Part shown: positions 25,174-33,967 of the stretch, one piece after another | How positions within the stretch are numbered: the stretch's first letter is position 1 | How the letters are laid out: every line of letters begins with the position of its first letter | Assembly (NCBI RefSeq): GCF_030373225.1 | Contig: NZ_JAUCZG010000004.1 | Span: 62,001-126,000, forward strand | Origin: Hydrogenophaga sp. | Lineage (GTDB): Bacteria; Pseudomonadota; Gammaproteobacteria; Burkholderiales; Burkholderiaceae_C | Reading direction: 5' to 3' | DNA length: 64,000 nucleotides | Position numbers and translations under genes: made by a program | Notes under the pieces: generated by a model | Databases searched by the model: none | The model's input: only the letters and a program-made list of their open reading frames with translations | Told to the model about the DNA's origin: nothing

Positions 25174-25662
25174 ATGCGTGCCGTGTGGTTCGCCTTCATG
25201 TTGAGCGCCTCGCTGGCGGCGGGCGGCGTGGCCGCGCAGGCGGCGCCACCGTCGATGGCGGCCCCGCTGGCCGCCGACCCGGCGCTGGAGCTGCGCGTGC
25301 TGAAGATCGCCGAAGAACTGCGCTGTCTGGTGTGCCAGAACGAAACCATCGCCGCCTCCACCGCCGACCTGGCCAAGGACCTGCGCCAGCAGATCCGGGT
25401 GCAACTGGGCGAAGGTCGCACGCAAGCCGAGATCCTCGACTTCATGGCACAGCGTTATGGCGACTTCGTGCTCTACCGCCCGCCGCTGAAATTCAGCACC
25501 GTGCTGCTGTGGGTCGGCCCGTTCGTGCTGCTGCTGGTGGCCGCCCTGGTGCTGGTGACGAACCTGCGGCGGCGCGACCCGCAGGCCGGCCCTGCGCCGC
25601 TGAGTGCGGCCGAACTGCAGCGCGCCCAGCGCCTGCTCGACGATGCCGGAGGCCCGCCATGA
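25174..25662 (+). CDS. ccmH: cytochrome c maturation protein CcmH
   Basis: CcmH is a periplasmic thiol protein that helps to present apocytochrome c. The 162-residue protein has a signal peptide, the motif LRCLVCQN (Cys51, Cys54), the segment DLAKDLRQQIR, a membrane helix (about 107-129) and a short tail. This is the short CcmH form, with CcmI encoded separately next to it (4-base overlap). Confidence 0.95.
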   Translation: MRAVWFAFMLSASLAAGGVAAQAAPPSMAAPLAADPALELRVLKIAEELRCLVCQNETIAASTADLAKDLRQQIRVQLGEGRTQAEILDFMAQRYGDFVLYRPPLKFSTVLLWVGPFVLLLVAALVLVTNLRRRDPQAGPAPLSAAELQRAQRLLDDAGGPP

Positions 25663-26915
25663 CGCTCTTCGTTGCCCTGGCCCTGGCGCTGCTGGCGCTG
25701 GCCATGTGGCCTTTGCTGTCGGTGCTGTGGCGCACGCGTTCGACCGCTGTACCGGCCTCGCCGCAACAGGCCAACCTGGCGTTATTGCGCGAGCAGCGTG
25801 CCCAGCTCGATGCGGATCTGGCCGAAGGCCGGCTCACGCCCGGGCAGGGCGAGCAGGCACGCGCCGAGCTGGCGCGGCGCGTGATCGACGAATCGGCGCC
25901 GCTCGACCAGCGCGTGCGCCCCACCCACCGCACGGCCACCGCCACGGGTTTGCTGCTGGCCGTGCCCGCGCTGGCCATCGGCCTGTACGTCTGGCTGGGC
26001 GAGCCCGATGCGGTGCGGTTCGAAGCCGAGCAGGCCCGTCTGGCGACCAACGTGTCCGACCAGGAGGTCGACGCCATGGTCCGGCAGATGGCGCAGCAAC
26101 TCGAGAGCCTGCCGCCCGGACAGGCGAAGGACGCGCCCGCATGGGCCATGCTGGCGCGCGCGCACGCCAGTCGCCAGCGCTTCGCCGACGCCGACCAGGC
26201 CTACCAGCGCGCCCTGGCGCTGACACCCGACAACCCCGACCTGCTCGCTGACCGGGCCGACCTGCTGTCGCTGCTGCAGGGCCAGAGCGCCGACGGTGAA
26301 CCCATGCGCCTGGTCAACCGGGCGCTGGCGATCGACCCCGGGCACCCCAAGGCACTCGCGCTGGCCGGCAGTTCGGCCTACGGCCGGCAGGACTTTGTGG
26401 CGGCCGAAGGGTTCTGGCAGCGCGCGCGCGAACGGGCTGCGCCAGGGAGTCCGTTTGCCCAAGGCATCGAGAGCAGCCTGGAGGCCGCGCGCGCCGGCAT
26501 CGCGGCCCAACCCGGCGGCGCGGCACGCCTGGCCGCAGCGCCCGCCGATGCGCCCCGGGCCGCCACCCGCCACCCCGGCTTGCAAGGGCAGATCCGCATC
26601 GCGCCCGAGCTGCAATCCCGGCTGGTGGCGGGCGACACCCTGTTCGTGTTCGCGCGACCGGTCCAGGGCCCACGCATGCCGCTGGCCGTCTTGCGGGTGG
26701 CGGCCACTGCCGGGCCACTGCCGTTTTCGCTCGACGACAGCCAGGCCATGGCACCCGAGCTGCGTCTGTCGATGCACCCTCAGGTGGTGGTGGAAGCCCG
26801 CATCAGCCGCACGGGCCAGGCCATGCCGCAAAGCGGCGACCTGCAAGGCACCAGCGGCCCGGTGGCCAGCAACAGCGCGCAACTGCAGATCACGATCGAC
26901 AGCGTCGTGCCCTGA
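25659..26915 (+). CDS. ccmI: cytochrome c maturation protein CcmI
   Basis: CcmI chaperones apocytochromes to the haem lyase. The 418-residue protein has two membrane helices (about 2-22 and 91-108), a cytoplasmic loop between them with LREQRAQLDADLAEGRLT, and a periplasmic tetratricopeptide region (WAMLARAHASRQRFADADQAYQRAL and following). The C-terminal 150 residues form a separate periplasmic domain. It ends the operon 19 bases before the convergent bchO. Confidence 0.92.
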   Translation: MTLFVALALALLALAMWPLLSVLWRTRSTAVPASPQQANLALLREQRAQLDADLAEGRLTPGQGEQARAELARRVIDESAPLDQRVRPTHRTATATGLLLAVPALAIGLYVWLGEPDAVRFEAEQARLATNVSDQEVDAMVRQMAQQLESLPPGQAKDAPAWAMLARAHASRQRFADADQAYQRALALTPDNPDLLADRADLLSLLQGQSADGEPMRLVNRALAIDPGHPKALALAGSSAYGRQDFVAAEGFWQRARERAAPGSPFAQGIESSLEAARAGIAAQPGGAARLAAAPADAPRAATRHPGLQGQIRIAPELQSRLVAGDTLFVFARPVQGPRMPLAVLRVAATAGPLPFSLDDSQAMAPELRLSMHPQVVVEARISRTGQAMPQSGDLQGTSGPVASNSAQLQITIDSVVP

Positions 26916-26934
26916 GGGCCCGGGTCAGACGCTG

Positions 26935-27840
26935 TCAGGCGCGTGCGTCAAAGCGCTCAAAGACCAGCCGCGCCACGGTGTCGGGTTGTTCTTCATGCGC
27001 CAGGTGCCCCAGGCCGTCGAGCTGGATGTATTGCGCCTTGAGCGCGGGTGAGAGCCGGGCCATGGCGCGGGTGGCCTGCTCGGGTGGCACGGTGCGGTCG
27101 CGTTCGCCCACCAGCAGGTCCAGCGGCACGGCCAGGCGGGGCAGGTCGCGCCAGAGTGAATCGAGATCCCAGTTGGCCATCATGCCCAGCGCACCCGCAG
27201 CGTGACCGGGGCTGCGCACCAGCCGCTGGTAAAGCGCTGTGCCGGCCGGGTCGAGTGTGGAGCCGGTGCTCTGCAGCAGGCGCTGCAACACCGCCGGTTC
27301 CTTGGCGTGCCAGGCAAACAGGCGCGGCACGAACGGTGCCGAGGCCATGAGCTTGGCCACCGGAGAAAACAGCTGACCGGCCAGGCCACCGAGCGGCATG
27401 AGCGCGGCGTTGAGACCGAGCACCGAACGCGGCGCGGCCAGACCGTCCAGGCACATGCGCACCGCCACGGCGGCACCGGCCGAATGACCCACCAGCATGG
27501 CCGCTCTGATGTCCAGGGTCTGCAGCAGGCCATGCACGGCCCGCGCCATGCCGGGCAGCGAGAACTGGGGCGCGCCAACACCGCCCGGTGGCATGCCGGT
27601 GAAGGCGTGGCCGGGCAGGTCCATGGCCACCACCTCGAAGCGCCGGGCGAGCAGGGGCGCCAGATCGCGCCACGAGTGGGTGGACGCGCCGGTGCCGTGC
27701 AGCAGCACCAGACACGGCGCGTTCGCCGGTCCGGCAAAGCGCTGCACATGCCATTGCAGACCAGACGCCCAGACAAAGCTGCTCAGCTCGTGGTGCGGCC
27801 AGTGGGGGCCGTCGCGTTGCCAGTCGAGGCCTTGTGCCAT
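26935..27840 (-). CDS. bchO: Mg-chelatase-associated alpha/beta hydrolase BchO
   Basis: BchO is an alpha/beta hydrolase found next to bchD and bchI in purple bacteria; its exact step in bacteriochlorophyll synthesis is not settled. The 301-residue protein has LLHGTGAS (47-54), MDLPGHAFT, the nucleophile elbow GHSAGA with Ser120, VGERDRTVPPE with the acid residue, and the final His in GLGHLAHEEQ. ATG 27840 lies 10 bases after bchD. Confidence 0.9.
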   Translation of the reverse strand: MAQGLDWQRDGPHWPHHELSSFVWASGLQWHVQRFAGPANAPCLVLLHGTGASTHSWRDLAPLLARRFEVVAMDLPGHAFTGMPPGGVGAPQFSLPGMARAVHGLLQTLDIRAAMLVGHSAGAAVAVRMCLDGLAAPRSVLGLNAALMPLGGLAGQLFSPVAKLMASAPFVPRLFAWHAKEPAVLQRLLQSTGSTLDPAGTALYQRLVRSPGHAAGALGMMANWDLDSLWRDLPRLAVPLDLLVGERDRTVPPEQATRAMARLSPALKAQYIQLDGLGHLAHEEQPDTVARLVFERFDARA

Positions 27841-27850
27841 GGGGCGGCGC

Positions 27851-29671
27851 TCAGCGGGCGGCGGGCAGCGTGGCCAGGCGCACCGCCTGCGACAGGCCGG
27901 CCGAGCCCGCATGCGGCAGCGGCACGCAGGTGGCGCCCATGCGCTCGGCCATGGTGCGCGAGGCCTCGCCCGGTTGGGCCGAGGTGTCGATCAGCAGGGC
28001 GGCGAAGCCGGCCAGGCGAAACGCATCCGCGGCCTGGAGCGCGTCTTCGGTGGCCTGGGCCCGGCCGTGCCGACCGTCGCGCGCCACGTTGGCACGGCCG
28101 TCGGTGAGCAGCACCACCACCGGCGTTTCACCCTGGCGCCCGATCTGCTGGGCCAGTTCGCGCGCGGCTTCGATGCCGGCCGCCAGCGGCGTGCCACCGC
28201 CGCCGGGCAGCGCGGCCAGGCTGCGCTTGGCGCGCGCCAGCGAACGCGTGGGCGGCAGCAGCAGCTCGCAGCCGTCGCCACGAAACGCCAGCACCGCCAC
28301 CTTGTCGCGCCGCACATAACACTCGGCCAGCAGCAGCTCGACCGCGCCCTTGGCCTCGGCCAGCCGGTGCAGCGCGGCCGAACCCGAGGCGTCCACCACG
28401 AACAGCGTGGTGGTGGGCCGGCGCTGGCGAAAACGCACCACGTGGAAGTCTTCGCGCCGCACCTGGATGCGGCGCGGGCCTTGTGCCTGTTGCTGGCGCA
28501 GCCGTTGCCAGGGCGCGGCCGCGCGCAGGGTTTCCAGAATGTGCAGCCGCGCGCCCGAGCGGGGTTCGGCGCGGCGGGTGCCCACGGGTCGGCCGCGGTT
28601 CTGGTTCTTCATGAGCTCGCCCGATCGGCCCGCGGCGGTGGCGCGCGCCTGCCGCGCCTGGCCCATCTGCAGGGCAGCCAGCAGACCCGGCGGGATCGCT
28701 GCGCGCACCGCCTCGATCAGCCGGTCGTCCAGCGCGCCGGGGGCGTCTTCATCGTCATCGGTCTTGTCTTGTTCGTCCGGTGGCGATTCAGGCGGGGGTG
28801 CGTCTGATTCGTCTTCTTCTGGCGTGCGCTGCTGCGCCTCGGGCGGTGGCAGCGGTGTGTCGTCGGTTTCTTCGGCGGGGGGCGCGGGCAGGCGCGTGGC
28901 GCGCGGTGCCAGCACCAGCCGCGCCGCGAGCGAGGCGTGCACTTCTTCCGCTTCTTCCATGCCCGACAAGGCCGCCGCAGCACGCGCCACGCGCACCGCC
29001 AGCAGCGGCGCGCGCATCGAGTTCACGCCCCAGACCAGCGAAGCGGCGCACAGCGCCTGCACCACACTCTCGGGCACGGTGGTGTGGGCCAGCCGCGCGC
29101 GCGCCCCGGCGATGTCATCGCGTGTCCAGTCCACCGGCTCATCGTCTTCGGAGTCGGCGGCCTGCAGCGGCAGGTGAAAGGCCAGCCGGTCGAGCAGGGT
29201 GGCGGGCATCTGTTCTTCGTCGCCATCACCTTCGTCCAGCGCCACCAGCGCCACGCGGGCGGGGCGGCGTTGGGTCAGGCCGTCGCGCTCGAGTGCCACC
29301 ACCCGGGTGTCGAGCACGGCCGCGAGTTGCGAGGCCACGCCGGCGCCCACGCGTTCGGCCATGGCCAGCAGCAGCACACCGCCGTCGCAGCGCGTGAGCA
29401 AGCCTTGCTGGGCCACCGGGCGCCCGGCGTGCAGGGTGGCGGCCAGATCGAGCCCGCCGAGCAGGGCCGAGTCGCTGGCGTGCAGGGGCACGCGGTGCAT
29501 CGGCGTCTGCGGTGGCAGGTGCTGGCGCAGCAGCGCCAGCCAGGCGTCGCGCAAGGGGCCGGCGGGCGAACGCAAGGCCACGCCACCCAGGCCGGTGGGG
29601 TCCACCGCCAGCAGGGCGGCGACCAGGGCTGCGTCGGCGTTCGGAGTGGGCGCGGCGAAGTGGTCGAACAT
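27851..29671 (-). CDS. bchD: magnesium chelatase subunit D
   Basis: BchD is the platform subunit of Mg-chelatase, which puts Mg into protoporphyrin IX with BchI and BchH. The 606-residue protein has an AAA-like N-terminal half without a working Walker A, an acidic proline-rich linker (about 270-330) and a C-terminal von Willebrand A domain with the metal site DASGSAA (Asp about 427), LLLPPTRSLARAKRSLA and the TDGRANV region. It follows bchI after 24 bases. bchH is not in the window. Confidence 0.95.
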   Translation of the reverse strand: MFDHFAAPTPNADAALVAALLAVDPTGLGGVALRSPAGPLRDAWLALLRQHLPPQTPMHRVPLHASDSALLGGLDLAATLHAGRPVAQQGLLTRCDGGVLLLAMAERVGAGVASQLAAVLDTRVVALERDGLTQRRPARVALVALDEGDGDEEQMPATLLDRLAFHLPLQAADSEDDEPVDWTRDDIAGARARLAHTTVPESVVQALCAASLVWGVNSMRAPLLAVRVARAAAALSGMEEAEEVHASLAARLVLAPRATRLPAPPAEETDDTPLPPPEAQQRTPEEDESDAPPPESPPDEQDKTDDDEDAPGALDDRLIEAVRAAIPPGLLAALQMGQARQARATAAGRSGELMKNQNRGRPVGTRRAEPRSGARLHILETLRAAAPWQRLRQQQAQGPRRIQVRREDFHVVRFRQRRPTTTLFVVDASGSAALHRLAEAKGAVELLLAECYVRRDKVAVLAFRGDGCELLLPPTRSLARAKRSLAALPGGGGTPLAAGIEAARELAQQIGRQGETPVVVLLTDGRANVARDGRHGRAQATEDALQAADAFRLAGFAALLIDTSAQPGEASRTMAERMGATCVPLPHAGSAGLSQAVRLATLPAAR

Positions 29672-29695
29672 CGGTGGTGCGCCCGAGACCGACGT

Positions 29696-30748
29696 TCAGG
29701 CGCCCATCAGTTCGGTCACTGCGCGGTCCACCCGCGCGGTCGAACCCGCGTTGTCCAGCGGGTTGCGGCGCAGGCGGTGGCGCAGCGCCGGGCCGGCCAC
29801 GCGTTTGAAGTGGGCGTCGGTCACGGCGGCGTCGCCCTGCAGCGCGGCCATGGCGCGCGCGGCGCGAATCAGGGTGAGGTCGCCGCGCAGGCCGTCGGTG
29901 CCCAGGGCCATGCACAGCGCGGCAGCGCGCTGGCGCGCGGCGTCGCTGACCTCGACCGCATGCAACCGCTTGCGCGCGGCCACCAGCCTGCGGCGGATGC
30001 GCTCGTCTTCCTTCTGCCATTGCGCGATGAAGGCCTCGCGGTCCTGCTCGAAGGCATCGCGCCGGCGCACCACCTCGACCCGCTCCTGCAGCAGCTCGGG
30101 CGTCCTGACTTCCACCGACAGGCCGAAGCGGTCGAGCAGCTGCGGGCGCAGCTCGCCTTCTTCGGGGTTGCCGCTGCCCACCAGCACGAAGCGCGCGGGG
30201 TGGCGAACCGACAGGCCTTCGCGCTCCACCACGTTCTCGCCCGAGGCCGCCACGTCGATCAGCAGATCGACCAGGTGGTCTTCGAGCAGGTTGACTTCGT
30301 CGATGTAGAGAAAGCCGCGGTTGGCTTGTGCCAGCAGGCCGGGCTCGAAGGCCTTCACGCCTTGCGACAGCGCGCGCTCCAGGTCAAGCGCACCGACCAC
30401 GCGGTCCTCGGTGGCACCCAGCGGCAGGTCGACCACCGGCACGGCTATGAGGTGGGTTTTGGGCGGCGGCTGGTCGGGTGCACGCAAGCTGGCGCAGTCG
30501 GCGCAGCGGCTGGCGGGGTCGGCCGGGTCGCAGCTGTAGCGGCAACCGTTCACGGCCCGCATTTTCGGCAGCAGGGCGGCCAGCGCCCGCACCGCGGTGG
30601 ACTTGCCGGTGCCCCGGTCACCCAGAACCAGAACACCGCCGATATGGGGATCGATGGCGGCGATCAGGATCGCCGTTTTCATCTCGTCCTGACCAACGAT
30701 TGCGGAGAAAGGGAATGCCTGTGCCATAGGGAAATCAGTATGGCACAC
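29696..30748 (-). CDS. bchI: magnesium chelatase subunit I
   Basis: BchI is the AAA+ ATPase of Mg-chelatase. Counting from the inner ATG, it has PFSAIVGQDEMK, Walker A GDRGTGKST (36-44), four cysteines in a small insertion (62, 66, 75, 78), FLYIDEVNLLEDH and VLVGSGNPEEG. The start is doubtful: GTG 30748 has an AGGGG ribosome site 8 bases upstream, while ATG 30727 has none. A perfect 9-bp inverted repeat covers both starts. Product 350 or 343 residues. Confidence 0.94.
   Translation of the reverse strand: MCHTDFPMAQAFPFSAIVGQDEMKTAILIAAIDPHIGGVLVLGDRGTGKSTAVRALAALLPKMRAVNGCRYSCDPADPASRCADCASLRAPDQPPPKTHLIAVPVVDLPLGATEDRVVGALDLERALSQGVKAFEPGLLAQANRGFLYIDEVNLLEDHLVDLLIDVAASGENVVEREGLSVRHPARFVLVGSGNPEEGELRPQLLDRFGLSVEVRTPELLQERVEVVRRRDAFEQDREAFIAQWQKEDERIRRRLVAARKRLHAVEVSDAARQRAAALCMALGTDGLRGDLTLIRAARAMAALQGDAAVTDAHFKRVAGPALRHRLRRNPLDNAGSTARVDRAVTELMGA
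30720..30747. promoter_or_regulatory. perfect inverted repeat over the bchI start
   Basis: TGTGCCATA (30720-30728) and TATGGCACA (30739-30747) are perfect 9-base inverted arms with a 10-base spacer. In bchI RNA this can form a hairpin that contains the AUG at 30727 and abuts the GUG at 30748. As DNA it looks like an operator. It is not a PpsR box. Confidence 0.6.
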
Positions 30749-30778
30749 GGCTTGCGCCCCTCACCCCGGGGCTTGCAC

Positions 30779-33700
30779 TCACGCGCCGGGCTGCAGGGGC
30801 CTTTCAGCGACTTCGTGTGCGGCCGCTGTCGCCTGTGCGATCCGTCCCTGGCGCCGCATGAAGGCCAGGTAGAGCAGCGGCACCACGAACAGGGTGAGCA
30901 GGGTGGAGAACGCCAGGCCCCAGACGATGCTGGCCGCCACCGGTCCCCACAGCAGGCTCTTGCCGCCGATGCCGAAGGCCAGTGCAAACAGGCCGCCGAT
31001 GGTGGTGGTGGTGGTGATGAGGATGGGCACCACGCGCCGGCGCCCGGCCTGGATGATGGCGTGGATCGCGCCCATGCCGCGCCGCAGCCGGTCGTTGGCC
31101 GCGTCGATCAGCACGATGGCGGAGTTCACCGCGATGCCGGTGAGCGCGATCACGCCGTACAGCGTGTAGAGCGACAGCGGGTTGCCCGAGATCGCCAGGC
31201 CAAAGGCCACGCCGGTGAAGGCCAGTGGCACCGTCACCAGAATCATCAGCGGCTGGAAGTAGCTCTTGAACTGCGCGGCCAGGATCAGGTAGATCAGGCC
31301 CAGGCCCAGCATGAACAGCACCTGCATCGCGGCCAGGCTTTCCTCGATGTCTTCGAGCTCGCCGGAGAAGTCGAGGTCCACGCCGGGATGGCGTGCGCGG
31401 ATCTGCTCCCATTCGGCCTTGATCGCGTTGTTCGCCACCGTGGTGTCGGTCACGTCCTTGTCCAGGTTGGCCTCCACCGTGATGGTGCGGCGCAGGTTGT
31501 AGTGGCGGATGAAGCCGCGCCCGGGGCCGGTTTCGGCCGTGACGAGTGCGCCCAGTCGGGTGATCTGGCCGTTGGGCAGGGCCACCGGTTCGTCCAGCAG
31601 GCTGGCCGGGTCCACCGGGCGCGCGTCGCCCTCGCGAAGCGCGCCGTCGGAGCGCACGCGCAGCTCGATCTTGTCGCCGCCGTCGCGCGTGAAGGCCACC
31701 ACTTCGCCGTCCACCGCCAGCCGCACCAGACGCGCCACCCTGGCGGCGTCCAGGCCGGCCTGGCGCACCGCCTCGTGGTCGAGCGTGAGCAGCAGCTGAG
31801 GCCGCCCGGGCACGTCGTCGTCCTTCACGTCGGTGGTGCCCGGAATGCGCTTCACGATGGTCTTGAGGTCGGCCACCGCGGCTTCGATCAGGGCGAAGTC
31901 GTCGCCGCGCACCTTCACGCTGATCGGCCGGCCGGCCGGTGGCCCGCCCGAGAGCACGGTGAAGCTCTTTTCACCCGGGCCGCCCATGCTGGTGATGGCC
32001 TCGCGCATCTGGTCCACCACCTCGGTCACTTCGCGGGCGCCGTCGGTGCGCGGATTGAGCGAGACGAACACCTGGCCGTAGAGGTCGCCATAGACGATGT
32101 CGGTCTCGGTGAACTTGATGCCGGCAAAGCTGTTCGCCTCGCGGGCTTCGCCCTGTGGTCCGACGCCGCGCAGCTGCGCCCGCACCGCCTGTTCCACGCG
32201 CCGCGTCTCGCCCAGCGTGTCTTCCAGCGAGGCCGTGGCCGGCATGTCCACGTTCACGTAGAACGCCCGGATCGGATCGAACGCAAAGAACTGCACCCGA
32301 ATGGCACCGGTGGCCAGCAAGGCCACCGCACCGGCCACCGACAGCAGGCCCACCAGGGCAAAGCGTTTCGGCCGGCGCAGCACATAGGCCAGGGCCTGGC
32401 CGTAGCGCAGCCGCAAGCCACGGTTGAAGCGGTTGCGCCAGCGCTGCACGCGCCCTGGGTTGTCGAAGCGCACACCGATGGCGCTCACATGCACCGGCAT
32501 CATCCAGAACGCCTCGATCAGCGAGATCACCAGCGCCAGCGTGACCACGAAGGGAATCACGAACATGAACTTGCCCACGATGCCGGGCAGCAGCATGAGC
32601 GGCAGGAAGGCCGCCAGCGTGGTGGCCACCGAAGCCAGCACCGGTTTCCAGACCTCGGCGATCGCGTCCAGGCTGGCCTGCAGCGCCTGCTGGCCGCGCT
32701 CCATGCGGTAGTAGATGGCCTCGACCACCACCACCGCGTCGTCCACCAGCATGCCCAGCGCAATCACCACGCCCAGCAGCACCGAGACGTTGACCGTGTA
32801 GTCCAGGCTGTCGAGCACGGCAAAGGTGGCCAGCAGCGAAAACGGGATGCCGATGGCCACCAGCAGGCCGATGCGCGAACCCAGGAACACCCAGCACACC
32901 GCCAGCACCAGCAGGATGCCCAGCAGCGCATTGCTCTCCATCACGCCGATGGCGTCGCGCGTGGGCACGGTCTGGTCGTCGGTGAGCAGCAGCTGCAGGC
33001 CGGAGGCGGCCAGCACCTGGTTCTCGCGTTCGATGAAGGCCTTGAGCGCATCCACCAGCGCCAGCGTGTTGGTGCCGGATTTTTTGGTCACGGTCAGCGA
33101 GATCGCATCGCGCCCGTCGAGCGAAGCCAGCTGCTGAGCCGGCGCCCGGGCGCGTTCGATGCGCGCCACCTCGCCCAGGCGGGCCGAGGCGCCCGGGTTG
33201 ACCGACGATGAGACCGGCAACACGGCCAGTGCCTGCGGATCGGTCACCACACCCTGCACGCTGACCGCCCAGGCACCGGACTGCGTCTTGAGCGTGCCGC
33301 CGGTGGTGTCGCGCCACCACTGCGACAGGGCGTCGGCCACATCGCTGGCCAGCAGCCCGCGTGCCGCCAGCGCCTGGGCATTCGGGCTGACCAGCACCTC
33401 CGGGTCGCGCAGGCCGGCGGCGGTGACCTGGTCGACGCCGGTGATGCGTTCGAGGTCGGCCTGCAGCCGGCGCGCGTTCAGGCGCAGGCTCTCGTCGTCG
33501 GCCTGGCCCACCAGCATCAGCGAGGCGGTGGGAAAGCCGTTGCTGGTGGTGATCTCGACGATGGTGGGGTCTTCGGCCTGGGGCGGCAGCTCGGACGAGG
33601 TCTTGTTCTGCACCTCGCGGCGCAGGTCGTTCATGCGCTTGTCGAAGGTCCGCTCATCGATCTCCCGGAAGCGCACCAGCAGGCTGGCCACGTTCTCGCG

Positions 33701-33952
33701 CGAGTTCGAGATGACAAAACGCACGTCGGAGATGCCCTTGATGCCGTCCTCCAGCGGGTTGGTCACCAGCCGTTCCACGTCTTCGGCGCTGGCGCCGGGC
33801 AGCACCGCGGTGATGGCCACCCAGTTGAAGTTGATCTCCGGGTCCTGTTCGCGCGGCATGGTGTTGTAGCTCACCAGGCCGAGCAGGCAGACCACCACGA
33901 AGGCGATGTTGGCCAGCGGGTGGTTGGTGATGAGGGCGCGCAGGAAAGCCAT
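30779..33952 (-). CDS. RND efflux transporter, HAE1 type
   Basis: This 1057-residue inner-membrane protein is a proton-driven RND pump. It has the full 12-helix layout with two large periplasmic loops, the N-terminal NTMPREQDPEINF, and helix-4 GMLVDDAVVVVEAIYYRM with the paired aspartates used for proton relay. The second half repeats the pattern (ALTGIAVNSAIVLIDAAN). The upstream gene, 15 bases away, is its adaptor. No outer-membrane channel gene is nearby. Substrate unknown. Confidence 0.92.
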   Translation of the reverse strand: MAFLRALITNHPLANIAFVVVCLLGLVSYNTMPREQDPEINFNWVAITAVLPGASAEDVERLVTNPLEDGIKGISDVRFVISNSRENVASLLVRFREIDERTFDKRMNDLRREVQNKTSSELPPQAEDPTIVEITTSNGFPTASLMLVGQADDESLRLNARRLQADLERITGVDQVTAAGLRDPEVLVSPNAQALAARGLLASDVADALSQWWRDTTGGTLKTQSGAWAVSVQGVVTDPQALAVLPVSSSVNPGASARLGEVARIERARAPAQQLASLDGRDAISLTVTKKSGTNTLALVDALKAFIERENQVLAASGLQLLLTDDQTVPTRDAIGVMESNALLGILLVLAVCWVFLGSRIGLLVAIGIPFSLLATFAVLDSLDYTVNVSVLLGVVIALGMLVDDAVVVVEAIYYRMERGQQALQASLDAIAEVWKPVLASVATTLAAFLPLMLLPGIVGKFMFVIPFVVTLALVISLIEAFWMMPVHVSAIGVRFDNPGRVQRWRNRFNRGLRLRYGQALAYVLRRPKRFALVGLLSVAGAVALLATGAIRVQFFAFDPIRAFYVNVDMPATASLEDTLGETRRVEQAVRAQLRGVGPQGEAREANSFAGIKFTETDIVYGDLYGQVFVSLNPRTDGAREVTEVVDQMREAITSMGGPGEKSFTVLSGGPPAGRPISVKVRGDDFALIEAAVADLKTIVKRIPGTTDVKDDDVPGRPQLLLTLDHEAVRQAGLDAARVARLVRLAVDGEVVAFTRDGGDKIELRVRSDGALREGDARPVDPASLLDEPVALPNGQITRLGALVTAETGPGRGFIRHYNLRRTITVEANLDKDVTDTTVANNAIKAEWEQIRARHPGVDLDFSGELEDIEESLAAMQVLFMLGLGLIYLILAAQFKSYFQPLMILVTVPLAFTGVAFGLAISGNPLSLYTLYGVIALTGIAVNSAIVLIDAANDRLRRGMGAIHAIIQAGRRRVVPILITTTTTIGGLFALAFGIGGKSLLWGPVAASIVWGLAFSTLLTLFVVPLLYLAFMRRQGRIAQATAAAHEVAERPLQPGA

Positions 33953-33967
33953 GGCGTGACCCCGGGT

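Noticed and set aside
30741..30756. Sigma-54-like -24/-12 pattern (TGGCACACGGCTTGC) on +
   Set aside because: The GG/GC spacing is right, but it points into the 3' end of the minus-strand RND gene and no + strand gene follows. It is best explained as part of the bchI inverted repeat.
28937..33211. 1424-codon open frame on + opposite bchD, bchI and the RND gene
   Set aside because: It is the antisense shadow of GC-rich genes: low-complexity His/Gln/Arg-rich translation, no domains, and it spans several real genes.
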